From Cohnella fermenti (GTDB lineage: Bacteria; Bacillota; Bacilli; Paenibacillales; Paenibacillaceae), in contig NZ_SSOB01000043.1 in the NCBI RefSeq assembly GCF_004801405.1, positions 1 to 64,000 on the forward strand: DNA of 64,000 bases, given 5' to 3'. Under the pieces are notes generated by a model that ran no database searches, was not told where the DNA came from, and saw only the letters and a list, made by a program, of their open reading frames with translations. How positions within the stretch are numbered: the first letter of the stretch is position 1; each line of letters starts with the position of its first letter. Shown in pieces: positions 41,971 through 50,924 of the stretch. The position numbers and the translations under genes were made by a program.

Positions 41971-42026
41971 CGTCGGATCAGCGGCGATGGGACGGACGCG
42001 CGGATATGGCCCCGCAGCCTCCCGTC

Positions 42027-43088
42027 CTAGACGAAGAAGAACGCGACTCCGAGCACGATGTAGACGAGCAAGAGCAGCTTGCCCTCGTACCACGTCGTCT
42101 GGCCGTCCCGCGAGACGGATGATGTGATGAGCACCGCCGCCGCGATGGCCGCGATCTCAATTGTGGAGAACAGGATATTCATGTGATGATCGAACAAGAG
42201 ACTGACGAAGATAAGCACCGGCGCGACGAACAGAGCGATCTGCAAGCTGCTTCCGACCGCGATCTCGACGGCGGCGCCGATCTTGTTCTTCATGGCGAGC
42301 ATAATCGCGGCGCTGTGCTCCGCGGCGTTGCCGATGATGGCGACGATGAAGGCGCCGACGAACAGCTCGGAGAAGCCGAACTTCTCGGACACGACTTCGA
42401 CGGAGCCGACAAGCCATTCGCTCACGAAGGCGACCATGACCGTCGCAACGACGAGGAACAGAATGGAGAGCTTCTTGGACCACTTCGGCTCCTCGCCGTG
42501 GCCGGAGCTTGTCTCGGCATGATCTTCAAGCATGCTCTTGTGGGTGATCATGGAGTAGATCAGCCAACCGACATAAGCGACGATCAGCACTCCGGCAATC
42601 GTGACGCTCAGCGTCATCGTGTCGTGGTCGGAGAGATGCTCGGACTTGACGAACACCGCCGGAATGAACAGGGCGACGACGGCAAGGAGCATCAGCGTCG
42701 CATTCTGACCGGCCAGATGAACGTTGAATCGCTGTTCCTTGAATTTGATTCCCCCCGCCAGGGCGCTGGCGCCGAGCACGAGCAGCAGGTTGCCGATGAT
42801 CGAGCCGGTGATGCTCGCCTTGACCATGTCGAACAAGCCTTCCTTCACGAGGAAGATCGCGATGATCAATTCGGCCGCATTGCCGAAGGTTGCGTTCAGG
42901 AAGCCGCCCAGCCGCTGGCCCGCATAGTGGGCGACCGATTCCGTAGCTTGTCCGAGGAAGCCGGCCACGAAGATGACGCAGATGGCGGCGATGACGAATT
43001 GGAACGTCGTGTTCCAGTTCGCGTAATGCGCGATGGCGCTGAGAATAAAAGTGGCTCCCAGAACCGGGAAAAAGAGCTTCTTCAACAT
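42027..43088 (-). CDS. calcium/proton exchanger (CAX/ChaA family)
   Basis: 353 residues with 11 or so hydrophobic segments and the two mirrored cation-binding repeats of the family, GNAAELIIAIFLVKEGL near residue 70 and GNAAEHSAAIMLAMKNKIG near 255; an acidic/His loop (EDHAETSSGHGEEPK) joins the halves. It resembles B. subtilis YfkE. It exports Ca2+ against protons. ATG 43088 has GAGGTG upstream. It faces a P-type Ca2+-ATPase gene elsewhere in the window as a second calcium exporter. Confidence 0.9.
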   Translation of the reverse strand: MLKKLFFPVLGATFILSAIAHYANWNTTFQFVIAAICVIFVAGFLGQATESVAHYAGQRLGGFLNATFGNAAELIIAIFLVKEGLFDMVKASITGSIIGNLLLVLGASALAGGIKFKEQRFNVHLAGQNATLMLLAVVALFIPAVFVKSEHLSDHDTMTLSVTIAGVLIVAYVGWLIYSMITHKSMLEDHAETSSGHGEEPKWSKKLSILFLVVATVMVAFVSEWLVGSVEVVSEKFGFSELFVGAFIVAIIGNAAEHSAAIMLAMKNKIGAAVEIAVGSSLQIALFVAPVLIFVSLLFDHHMNILFSTIEIAAIAAAVLITSSVSRDGQTTWYEGKLLLLVYIVLGVAFFFV

Positions 43089-43214
43089 GCGTGCACCTCG
43101 ATCGGGAATGGGTTGTTCATTATTCTGGTTAATATTACTATATCTTATTCGAATCGCCAAGCCTCCCGAGCAGGATTCTCTTCCATTACAAACCGGTTAC
43201 GATGCCGTCCCATT

Positions 43215-43243
43215 GTTGCTTGCGGAACCCGATTCTATTACAA
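43215..43243 (+). promoter_or_regulatory. promoter of the Asp23-family gene
   Basis: TTGCTT (43215-43220), 17 bp, TACAAT (43238-43243). Confidence 0.5.
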
Positions 43244-43278
43244 TAAGATCATCCAATATTCGGGAGAGTGAGCCGCCA

Positions 43279-43659
43279 ATGACAGATGAGCTGCAGCAAG
43301 GTTTGGTACGGATCTCCGACGATGTCGTCGCCACCATAGCAGGCTTAGCCGCGCTGGAAACGCCAGGAGTCGCCGCCATGTCGGGCGGGATCTCGGAAGG
43401 CTTGGCCAAGCGCCTCAGCGGCCGCAACGTTCAGAAGGGAGTCTCGGTCGAAGTCGGACAGGTCGAGGCCGCAATCGATCTTCGCATCGTTGTCCAATAC
43501 GGCATTCCGATCCAGGAGGTCGGAGTCCGGCTGCAGGATAACGTTCGGGAAGCCGTTCAGAACATGACGGGTCTTCGGGTCGTCGAAGTGAACGTGAAGG
43601 TCGAAGGAGTTGCGTTCAAGGACGAAGTGGAGCCGGATGAAGCTCTGCGAGTCAAGTGA
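43279..43659 (+). CDS. Asp23/Gls24 family protein
   Basis: 126 residues: GLVRISDDVVATIAGLAALETPGVAAMSGG, then KGVSVEVGQVEAAIDLRIVVQYGIPI and VREAVQNMTGLRVVEVNVKVEGVAF, the full Asp23 domain. Family members are envelope-stress or membrane-associated proteins without known enzymatic activity. ATG 43279 has GGGAGAG upstream. It is monocistronic and convergent with ftsW. Confidence 0.9.
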   Translation: MTDELQQGLVRISDDVVATIAGLAALETPGVAAMSGGISEGLAKRLSGRNVQKGVSVEVGQVEAAIDLRIVVQYGIPIQEVGVRLQDNVREAVQNMTGLRVVEVNVKVEGVAFKDEVEPDEALRVK

Positions 43660-43697
43660 ATGAACAGCCACTCGGCAAACTGAACGCCCAATCAGAA

Positions 43698-43747
43698 CAC
43701 AACGCCTTCCGATGCCGTCGCCGGCGCCGGAAGGCGTTGTTGTTCGT
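43698..43747. terminator. terminator between the Asp23 gene and ftsW
   Basis: CAACGCCTTCCG (43700-43711) pairs perfectly with CGGAAGGCGTTG (43728-43739), with T-rich flanks. Confidence 0.78.
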
Positions 43748-43787
43748 CGGGGAGCTGTCCGCTCCGTACGGCATATCTCCGCTGCTC

Positions 43788-44999
43788 TTATCTTCGCACG
43801 GTCTGGTAGCGCGTCGGGCGAGTGTCCGCGGATTGGCGGCCCGGCTCCCGGGCGGTCTCGCGGTTGTACTCCCGCGAGATGCTGAGCAGCACGCCCATGC
43901 CGATCATCAGCGCGAGCAGGGAAGACCCTCCGTAGCTGATGAAGGGAAGCGTGACGCCGGTCAGAGGAATCGCTCCGCTGACCCCGCCCATGTTGATCAG
44001 CCCCTGGGACGCGATAAGCGACACCATTCCCAGCCCGACGAGCGTTCCGAAGTTGTCCGTGCAACGCAGCGCCACGATAAGCGCTCGCCACAGGAACAAC
44101 ACGAAGAACAGCAGGAAGAGGGAGGTCCCGACGAACCCGAGCTCTTCGGCGATGATCGCGAAGATGAAGTCGTTGTAGGAATAAGTCAGGTAGAACAGCT
44201 TCTGGACGCTGTTGCCCAGTCCGGCGCCCGTCCATCCGCCGTGGCCGAACGCTTCGAGCGAACGAAGCAGTTGGTAGCCGTTGCCGTCCTTGTCCGCCAT
44301 CGGATCGAGGAACGCGGTGAAGCGGCCCAGCCGGTAGCCGCCGTTGAATTCCGGATGCGTCAGCAGGTAGACGCTGAACCCGAGGGCGAAGATGCCGAGC
44401 AGGATAGCCCCGGACATGGCGAGCTGCTTCAGGTTGGCCCCGCCGCCGACCATGATGCTGACCGCGCACACAATAAGGACAACGCAGGAGCCGAGATCGG
44501 GCTGCAACATGATAAGGCCGCAGATGAACCCGATCACAATCATGACCGGAAGCAGCCCTCGCTTGAACTCGCGGAACTTGTCGTCCTTCTTCGTGATGAT
44601 GGCGGACAGGTACAGGATGATCGCGATCTTGGCGAATTCGGTCGGCTGGATGCCGAGTCCTCCGATGCCGAGCCAACTTCGGGCTCCGTTGATGTCCGAG
44701 GCGACGAACGGAACGATCATCAACATAAGCGTCGTCAAGAACAGGAACGGGGCGAACCACTTCTTGTACTTCGTGTACGGAATATTCATCAGGACGAGCA
44801 TCACGAACGTTCCAAGTCCGGCCCACATGATCTGCCGCTTGGTGAAGTACAAAGCGTCGTATCCGAACTTCTTGGATACGCTGGCCATGCTGGAGCTGGC
44901 GCTGAACACCATGACGAGTCCGAAGCCGACCAGCAGGAGCGTCAGGATCAGCAGCAGGAAGTCCGGGGCGCCTCGATGGCTTGTCTCGGGATTTCTCAT
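43788..44999 (-). CDS. ftsW: FtsW/RodA/SpoVE-family peptidoglycan glycosyltransferase
   Basis: 403 residues, about ten transmembrane helices. SEDS motifs are visible: FSASSS in the first helix, GARSWLGIGGLGIQPTEFAKIAIILYLSA, TYSYNDFIFAIIAEELGF (with the catalytic Asp), and GVTLPFISYGGSSLLALMIGMGVLLSISRE. SEDS proteins polymerise lipid II with a class B PBP. FtsW is preferred over RodA and SpoVE because ylaN lies nearby, as in B. subtilis. ATG 44999 has no purine-rich site upstream; only 17 bases separate it from the yugN-like stop. Confidence 0.88.
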   Translation of the reverse strand: MRNPETSHRGAPDFLLLILTLLLVGFGLVMVFSASSSMASVSKKFGYDALYFTKRQIMWAGLGTFVMLVLMNIPYTKYKKWFAPFLFLTTLMLMIVPFVASDINGARSWLGIGGLGIQPTEFAKIAIILYLSAIITKKDDKFREFKRGLLPVMIVIGFICGLIMLQPDLGSCVVLIVCAVSIMVGGGANLKQLAMSGAILLGIFALGFSVYLLTHPEFNGGYRLGRFTAFLDPMADKDGNGYQLLRSLEAFGHGGWTGAGLGNSVQKLFYLTYSYNDFIFAIIAEELGFVGTSLFLLFFVLFLWRALIVALRCTDNFGTLVGLGMVSLIASQGLINMGGVSGAIPLTGVTLPFISYGGSSLLALMIGMGVLLSISREYNRETAREPGRQSADTRPTRYQTVRR

Positions 45000-45016
45000 T
45001 CGCGCAGCCGCGTCGC

Positions 45017-45361
45017 TTAGCTCAGAAGCTGCTTCAGGGCTTGGACGCGTTGGTTCGCAACGTCAAGAATGGCGGACGGCACCGGGCTCTCGTACTCGAG
45101 GCTGTGCGGGAACGTGGCGCGTCCGATGTAGACATGCTCGATCTCGAGGATCGCGTCCGGATTCTCCAGCTTGCCGTCGACGGCGCGTGTGTTGATCCGA
45201 AGGAAGTATTCATTGCTGCTGGCGGAATCGACAAGCTTCAAGTCATATGTAGCGCGGCGATATTCCCATTGCCAGCGGATAAAGCCCAACTTCTCCCCGG
45301 ATTCGTCCAAGTGAGCGAGATCGCTCTTCAATCCTTGCAGTCCCGTATTCTCGAGAATCAT
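45017..45361 (-). CDS. YugN-family protein
   Basis: 114 residues: MILENTGLQG, LGFIRWQWEYRRATYDLKL, NEYFLRINTRAVDGK and ATFPHSLEYE, the pattern of B. subtilis YugN, a family without known function. ATG 45361 is preceded by AAAGGAGG at a good distance. It precedes ftsW by 17 bases and so may drive its translation. Confidence 0.82.
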   Translation of the reverse strand: MILENTGLQGLKSDLAHLDESGEKLGFIRWQWEYRRATYDLKLVDSASSNEYFLRINTRAVDGKLENPDAILEIEHVYIGRATFPHSLEYESPVPSAILDVANQRVQALKQLLS

Positions 45362-45490
45362 TAAGGTTCCTCCTTTGGAAAATGCAAACAAGCATATGTA
45401 TCCTCCATCATAGACGGTTTAAGGGGCTTCTGCAAGCCTCGATCGGCTTCCGAATCGGAGTCCGGATCGCAGCTTTAAGCGGAGCGCTTG

Positions 45491-45519
45491 TTCAGGGCGC
45501 GGCGATTTTCTGCTACAAT
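45491..45519 (+). promoter_or_regulatory. promoter of the M20 amidohydrolase gene
   Basis: TTCAGG (45491-45496), 17 bp, TACAAT (45514-45519) preceded by TGC (extended -10). Confidence 0.55.
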
Positions 45520-45558
45520 AGGATTCAAATAGCTATGCGAGAGAGGTGCGACGCCGTG

Positions 45559-46737
45559 ATGACAACAGAAGACACGATGCAGTCGCTGCAAGGCGAGATG
45601 ATTCAGTGGCGCCGGTACTTGCATCGCCACCCGGAATTGTCGTTCCAGGAGCATCGGACATCCGACTGGTTGGCGAATAAGCTGGAGGCTTGGGGACTGG
45701 AGGTAAGGCGGGGAGTCGCCGGCACGGGAATCGTGGCCCGGCTGGTCGGCGGCCTGCCGGGAAGGACGATCGCGCTGCGCACGGACATCGATGCGCTCGC
45801 GATTCAGGACGAGAAGGACGTCGAATACGCGTCGACGGTGCCTGGGGTCATGCACGCTTGCGGCCACGACGGGCATATGGCGGAGATGCTCGGCGTCGCT
45901 TATTATTACAGCAGACATCGGGAAGAGACGGCGGGAACGCGCGTATTCCTGTTCCAGCCGGGCGAAGAGGTGCTTCCCGGCGGGGCGCTCGGAATGATCG
46001 CGGACGGAGCGCTGGACGGCGTCGACGCGATCTACGGGGTGCACCTCTGGTCGCCGCTCCCTTACGGGGTCGTCGCCACAAGGCCGGGGCCGTTCATGGC
46101 GTCGCCGGACGAGTTCGAGATCGTTGTGACCGGCAAGGGAGGGCATGGCGGGCTTCCGCACCAGAGCGCCGACGCGATCGTGGCGGGCGCCCATATCGTG
46201 ACGGCGCTGCAGACGATCGTCTCCCGCAACGTCGATCCGCTGCAGTCTGCGGTCGTCTCCGTCGGGCGGCTGCAAGGGGGAACGGCCAACAACGTCATCA
46301 CCGAGCGCTGCCTGCTGGCGGGTACGGTGCGCTCCTTCAACGAGGAGACGAGGCAGCTTGTCCGGCGCCGCCTCGAGGAAGTCGCGAGCCACGTCTCCGC
46401 CATGCATGGAACGAAGGCGAGCTTTAACTTTTTCCTCGGCTACCCTCCGGTCGTCAACGACGATGCGGAAGCGGAGCGGGTGCTGAAGGTTGCCGGGGAG
46501 CTCGAAGGGATCGAAGAGGCGAGGAGAAGCGAGCCCGTCATGGCGGGAGAAGACTTCGCTTATTATCTGAAGCAAGTGCCGGGCTGCTTCTTCTTCGTTG
46601 GAGCGGGAGCGGCGGACGGCGGCTCGTACCCGCATCACCATCCGAAGTTCGACATTGACGAACGCGCTCTGCTGACCGCTGCCCGCCTGCTCGTCGCCGT
46701 CGCCGACGATGCCGCCGCGGAGATCGGCCGCGCATAA
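45559..46737 (+). CDS. M20-family amidohydrolase (N-acyl amino acid/peptide type)
   Basis: 392 residues. It begins with RRYLHRHPELSFQEHRT, has the metal ligands of HACGHDGHMAEMLG and QPGEEVLPGGALGMI, the dimerisation domain with GKGGHGGLPHQSADAI, and the closing VMAGEDFAYYL and HHHPKFDIDE. These are the features of HipO/AmhX/N-acetyldiaminopimelate deacetylase relatives; the specific acyl substrate is unknown. ATG 45559 (or GTG 45556) has AGAGGTG upstream. Confidence 0.9.
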   Translation: MTTEDTMQSLQGEMIQWRRYLHRHPELSFQEHRTSDWLANKLEAWGLEVRRGVAGTGIVARLVGGLPGRTIALRTDIDALAIQDEKDVEYASTVPGVMHACGHDGHMAEMLGVAYYYSRHREETAGTRVFLFQPGEEVLPGGALGMIADGALDGVDAIYGVHLWSPLPYGVVATRPGPFMASPDEFEIVVTGKGGHGGLPHQSADAIVAGAHIVTALQTIVSRNVDPLQSAVVSVGRLQGGTANNVITERCLLAGTVRSFNEETRQLVRRRLEEVASHVSAMHGTKASFNFFLGYPPVVNDDAEAERVLKVAGELEGIEEARRSEPVMAGEDFAYYLKQVPGCFFFVGAGAADGGSYPHHHPKFDIDERALLTAARLLVAVADDAAAEIGRA

Positions 46738-46799
46738 CGCCGATTCCCCCCTGCCATACTAAGCCCATTGCGATTCCAGCAAGGGGGAGAGAGCAGCGC

Positions 46800-47237
46800 A
46801 TGAGGAAGGTTGCCGATATCATGAGCCGGGATTGCCGGTGCGTCGCTCCGGATGACAGTCTGTACGAGTGCGCGATCCTGATGCGGGACTACGACATCGG
46901 CTTCGTGCCGGTGCTGGACGGGCGCAAGCTTCTCGGCGTCGTGACCGACCGGGATCTTGTCATCCGCGGCTATGCGGGCAAGCACTCCGGCTCGGAGAAG
47001 GTCGCGAAGACGATGACGGAGAAGGCAGAGACGATATCGCCCCATCTCTCCGTCGACGAAGCGGCCGCCCTCATGGCCTCGCGGCAGATTCGCCGGCTTC
47101 CGGTCGTGGAGAACGGCGAGCTTGTCGGCATCGTCTCGCTCGGCGATCTGGCGAAGCGGGACATCTTCGCAAGCGAGGCCGGCGTCGCGCTCGGCGCGAT
47201 TGCCGGCTCGAACGAACATTTTGTGCCCTACCAATGA
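46800..47237 (+). CDS. paired-CBS-domain protein
   Basis: 145 residues consisting of two CBS motifs: VADIMSRDCRCVAPDDSLYECAILM...GVVTDRDLVIRGYA and MTEKAETISPHLSVDEAAALM...GIVSLGDLAKRD. Such proteins sense adenine nucleotides. It is too short to be AcuB, which has an extra ACT-like part. GGGGGAGAG lies about 12 bases before ATG 46800. It has its own terminator. Confidence 0.88.
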   Translation: MRKVADIMSRDCRCVAPDDSLYECAILMRDYDIGFVPVLDGRKLLGVVTDRDLVIRGYAGKHSGSEKVAKTMTEKAETISPHLSVDEAAALMASRQIRRLPVVENGELVGIVSLGDLAKRDIFASEAGVALGAIAGSNEHFVPYQ

Positions 47238-47241
47238 GATT

Positions 47242-47286
47242 TCCCCCAGATCGTCCGCTTCTCGGGCGGATGGGGGATTTTTTTGC
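47242..47286 (+). terminator. intrinsic terminator
   Basis: TCCCCC (47242-47247) pairs with GGGGGA (47272-47277) with further inner pairing, followed by TTTTTTTTG. Confidence 0.82.
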
Positions 47287-47405
47287 GCTATTCTCGTTGT
47301 TGCTTCGCAGTTGGACGGCCGTATTTTCCGCTGTGGGGAGCTTAAGCCGATTGGAAAATGGACATCATGGGGACAGAACGGGCGTTATGAAGGAGGAGAT
47401 CCGTT

Positions 47406-49106
47406 ATGTCGACGGCAAAGCTGCCGCTGCTTATCCAGTCGGACGGCACGATTATGCTTGAGGACGGCCATCCCGGAGCGGAATCGGCCCGCGAGCTGCT
47501 TCGGGAGATCGCCGAATTGAAGAAGCGGCCGGGGGATTGGCACACGTATCGGGTTACTCCCGTCTCTCTATGGAACGCCGCTGCGGCGGGCTGGACGGGG
47601 GAGACGATGATGGAGCGGCTGAACGAGCTGGCCCGCTACGGGGTGCCGGCCGCGCTCGAGAAGGAGATTCGCGACGTCGCGGGGAGGTACGGCAGCTTGA
47701 GGCTGAAGGATCGGGGCTCGGAGCTGGAGCTTAAGGTTCGGGATTCGCTCCTGTTGGAGGAATTGCTCGCTTGCCGCGGCTTGGACGCTTGCTGGCTGGG
47801 CGCCCCGGACGGGCTGTCCGTCGGCGTGCGCAAGGAGGCGAGAGGCTGGCTGAAGCGCGAGCTGATCGCGCTCGGCTATCCGGTGGTGGACGAGGCGGGC
47901 TACCGCTCGGGCGAAGCGCTTCCGGTCCGGCTGCTTGCCGAGGACGGAACGGGAAGGCGGATTCGCCTGCGGGATTATCAGGAGGAAGCGGTGGAAGCGT
48001 TCGCCTCCGGGCGAACCGGAGCGGGCGGAAGCGGAGTCGTTGTGCTGCCGTGCGGCGCGGGCAAAACATGGGTAGGCATGGGGGCGCTCGCCCGGCTTCA
48101 ATGCGAGACGCTTATTCTGACCTCCAGCACGGTGTCCGTGTCCCAGTGGATACGCGAGCTTAGGCGCAGCACGTCGCTGGACGAGGACGCAATCGGCGAA
48201 TACACGGGCGACCGGAAGGAAGTGAAGCCCGTGACGGTGGCGACGTATCAGCTTCTTACCCATCGCAAGTCCAAGGGGGGCTCCTACCCTCATTGGAAGC
48301 TGCTCAGCGACCGGAATTGGGGGCTCATTATTTATGACGAGGTGCACCTGCTGCCGGCGCCCGTCTTCCGGATGACGGCGGATCTGCAAGCGACCCGCCG
48401 CCTGGGGCTGACCGCCACCCTCGTCCGTGAGGACGGCCGGGAGGGGGACGTCTTCGCGCTGATCGGCCCCAAGCGCTACGATGCGCCTTGGCGCAGCATG
48501 GAGCTGATGGGCTGGATTGCGAAGCCCTCCTGCACGGAGGTCCGCGTTCCGCTGACGCCGCACGGGGTGGCGAGATACCGGGAAGCGCCGAAGCGGCAGA
48601 AGCATCGCATCGCGGGAGAGAATCCGCTGAAGCTCGCGGCGGTGCGCAGGCTGCTCTCCCGGCATCCGAAGCAGCCGACATTGATCATCGGACAGTATCT
48701 CGACCAATTGAACGAGGTGGCGCAAGGGCTAAGCTTGCCGGTGATCACGGGGAATACGCCGCAGACGGAGAGACAGAGGCTGTTCGACCGGTTCAATCGG
48801 GGGGAGATCAGCGTGCTCGCCGTGTCGAAGGTAGCCAACTTCGCGATCGACCTGCCGGATGCGTCCATCGCGATCCAGATCTCCGGCAGCTTCGGTTCCC
48901 GGCAGGAGGAAGCGCAGCGGCTCGGCCGCATCCTTCGGCCGAAGCAGAGCGGAGCGGGCGTATACTTCTATACGCTGATCAGCGACGAGACGGACGAGGT
49001 CGAGTTCGCCAGGAAGCGGCAGCGCTTCCTGCTTGAGCAGGGATATGAGTACGAGGTCGATTGGCTCAAGGAGGAAGCGCTGGCGGCGGAGGAGGCGGGA
49101 ACGTGA
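47406..49106 (+). CDS. XPB-type DNA repair helicase (SF2)
   Basis: 566 residues. An N-terminal XPB-like regulatory domain (about 1-170) precedes the helicase core: LRDYQEEAVEAF (Q-like), Walker A LPCGAGKTWVG near 223, the DEVH box in IIYDEVHLLPA, LTATLVREDGREGDVFALIGPKRYDAPW with the XPB-specific RED motif, and the second RecA lobe ending in SRQEEAQRLGRILRPK (motif VI). It unwinds DNA with 3'-5' polarity in studied homologs. ATG 47406 has AAGGAGGAG upstream. The accessory gene overlaps its stop by four bases. Confidence 0.9.
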   Translation: MSTAKLPLLIQSDGTIMLEDGHPGAESARELLREIAELKKRPGDWHTYRVTPVSLWNAAAAGWTGETMMERLNELARYGVPAALEKEIRDVAGRYGSLRLKDRGSELELKVRDSLLLEELLACRGLDACWLGAPDGLSVGVRKEARGWLKRELIALGYPVVDEAGYRSGEALPVRLLAEDGTGRRIRLRDYQEEAVEAFASGRTGAGGSGVVVLPCGAGKTWVGMGALARLQCETLILTSSTVSVSQWIRELRRSTSLDEDAIGEYTGDRKEVKPVTVATYQLLTHRKSKGGSYPHWKLLSDRNWGLIIYDEVHLLPAPVFRMTADLQATRRLGLTATLVREDGREGDVFALIGPKRYDAPWRSMELMGWIAKPSCTEVRVPLTPHGVARYREAPKRQKHRIAGENPLKLAAVRRLLSRHPKQPTLIIGQYLDQLNEVAQGLSLPVITGNTPQTERQRLFDRFNRGEISVLAVSKVANFAIDLPDASIAIQISGSFGSRQEEAQRLGRILRPKQSGAGVYFYTLISDETDEVEFARKRQRFLLEQGYEYEVDWLKEEALAAEEAGT

Positions 49107-50857
49107 CGGGCGGCGACGGCGGGCGGTCTCGCGGGATGGAGATGCTGCGCTGGCTTCTCCGCCGCTACGGGGCGATGCCGTTCGCGGAAGCGGAAGCGGC
49201 CGTGCTCGCCTCCGAGGAGCTCTCGCCTCTCCGGACGCCGGCCGAGCTGCGCGTTGCCATGCTCGGATTGAGGCGGGACGGAGTGCTGCTCGCGGCGCGC
49301 AATAGATGGGGGGATCGGACGCTCTATCTGCCCGCCGAAGAGCTTGCCGCTTGGCATTCGCTCTTGTTCGCTGCGGTGCCGGAACCGCTGCCGTTCGGCG
49401 AGCGCATCGTGACGGCGGAAGGGCCGGCGCGCTGCCCGGGGCCGCGCGGCCGTGCGCCGCTCTCCCGCCAACTGCTCCGGACGTGGGCCGATCTGCGGCG
49501 TCGCGGCGGTCTGCCGCTGACGGCGAACGGAGCTCTCCATCGGGCGCGGGCGGCGAAGCTGGCGGAGGCCATGGAGCTGGCTCCACAAGAGCTGGCCCCG
49601 CTTCTGGGAGCCGCTGCCGCGGACGATGCGGCGATTCAGGCCGCGCTCTTCTTGGCGATCGAACTCGGCAGCGAGCTGGGGGTTCTGGGGCGCACGGTCG
49701 GGGCGATCGAAGCGGGAAGCGGAGACGGATGGAGCGGGTTCGACGGGACGATGGAGGAGCTTGATGCCCTTCTGCATTCGCTCCTCGTGCGCCATTACGC
49801 GCCGGGAGATCCGGGCCTTCACTTCGCGGCACTCTCGCTTGGCCGCTTGGAACCGAATCGCTGGTATCTCGAGCGCGAGACGAGGGAAGCGTTCGGCATG
49901 ACCGAGCGCCAGCCGGGGCGCGCGGGCTGGGATGCCTGGCTGCGCGCGGCAGCTTGCTTCGGCTGGATGGAGTTCGGGCGGCGCGGGGAGGAGGAGACGA
50001 TTCGGTGGACGGTCCGGCCGCACGTCGGCGTGCCGGGGAAGCCGGGTGAGCTGAGCGTGCCGAGCGGGTCAAGCGTGCCCGGTGTGGCGGACGTGCCGGA
50101 ACGTCCGGTCGTCTACGTTCAGTCCGACCTGGAGATCATCGTGCCGCCCGAGGTCGGCTTCGGGATGCGCTGGCGATTGGAGGAGATCGCGGAGAGAATC
50201 GCACTCGACCACGTGAGCACGTACCGACTCACGCGGGCCTCCTGCGAGAACGCCGTTCGCCTTGGCCTTCGCCCGGAGCGGATCGCAGAGACGCTGCGGG
50301 AAGCCGCGGGCCATGCGCTGCCCGCTGCTGCGACCGGAGCCATCGAGGATTGGCTGCGGGATGTGCGAACGGGCGAACAGGCGGAGGCCGCGGGCCACAC
50401 GCTGCGAAGAAGCGCATGGCTGGCGGGACCGCTCCTTCTGCTGCCCCGACCCGAGCCGCTGCGGGACTGCGAGCCGGATGGGAGCGTACCTTCGCGCGAC
50501 GAGCTGTTCCCCGGCCTTGCGGCCGTGCCGCCGGCTTGGCTTGCGCAGACGAGGCGCTATCACGCTTCGACGCGCAAGGATATGGCGGAGCTTGCGCTGG
50601 CCTGGCGAACGTCGCTGCGGATCGAGCCGGACGGGGGCGGCGGGTACTCGTTCATTCCGGAGAGTCTCGAACGCTTAGGCGAGAGCTGGTCGCTGGTCGG
50701 CCGGGTTCGGGATGCGGCGAACGGGGACGTCGCGGCGGAAGCTGTCGCGGCCGATTCCGTGATGTCCGCGCGCGGGACTGACCGGGTCGCGCTGTCCGTG
50801 GACAGCCTTGGCGCGATAAGGCTGGAACTGCCTCCCGAGCCAAGGCGGGAACTTTAA
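49103..50857 (+). CDS. helicase-associated protein with XPB N-terminal-like domain
   Basis: 584 residues, rich in Ala, Arg and Glu. The central region (about 340-440: VYVQSDLEIIVPPEVGFGMRWRLEEIAERIALDHVSTYRLTRAS, then NAVRLGLRPERIAETL) is the XPB/Ssl2 N-terminal-type domain that bacterial XPB partners carry. The first 120 residues look winged-helix-like. The GTG start overlaps the helicase stop (GTGA) and has GGAGG inside the helicase gene, so translation is coupled and the two proteins probably act together. The ATG 14 codons upstream is not supported. Confidence 0.82.
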   Translation: MTGGDGGRSRGMEMLRWLLRRYGAMPFAEAEAAVLASEELSPLRTPAELRVAMLGLRRDGVLLAARNRWGDRTLYLPAEELAAWHSLLFAAVPEPLPFGERIVTAEGPARCPGPRGRAPLSRQLLRTWADLRRRGGLPLTANGALHRARAAKLAEAMELAPQELAPLLGAAAADDAAIQAALFLAIELGSELGVLGRTVGAIEAGSGDGWSGFDGTMEELDALLHSLLVRHYAPGDPGLHFAALSLGRLEPNRWYLERETREAFGMTERQPGRAGWDAWLRAAACFGWMEFGRRGEEETIRWTVRPHVGVPGKPGELSVPSGSSVPGVADVPERPVVYVQSDLEIIVPPEVGFGMRWRLEEIAERIALDHVSTYRLTRASCENAVRLGLRPERIAETLREAAGHALPAAATGAIEDWLRDVRTGEQAEAAGHTLRRSAWLAGPLLLLPRPEPLRDCEPDGSVPSRDELFPGLAAVPPAWLAQTRRYHASTRKDMAELALAWRTSLRIEPDGGGGYSFIPESLERLGESWSLVGRVRDAANGDVAAEAVAADSVMSARGTDRVALSVDSLGAIRLELPPEPRREL

Positions 50858-50924
50858 CCGTTGACCGAGGCGCCCATTATGGTATGATGAGAATGGAGTA
50901 TCGCATATAAGGCGAGGTGCAACC

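Noticed and set aside
46800-47237. CBS protein as the missing AcuB
   Set aside because: It has only two CBS motifs in 145 residues, no ACT-like C-terminal part, and is 20 kb from acuA-acuC.
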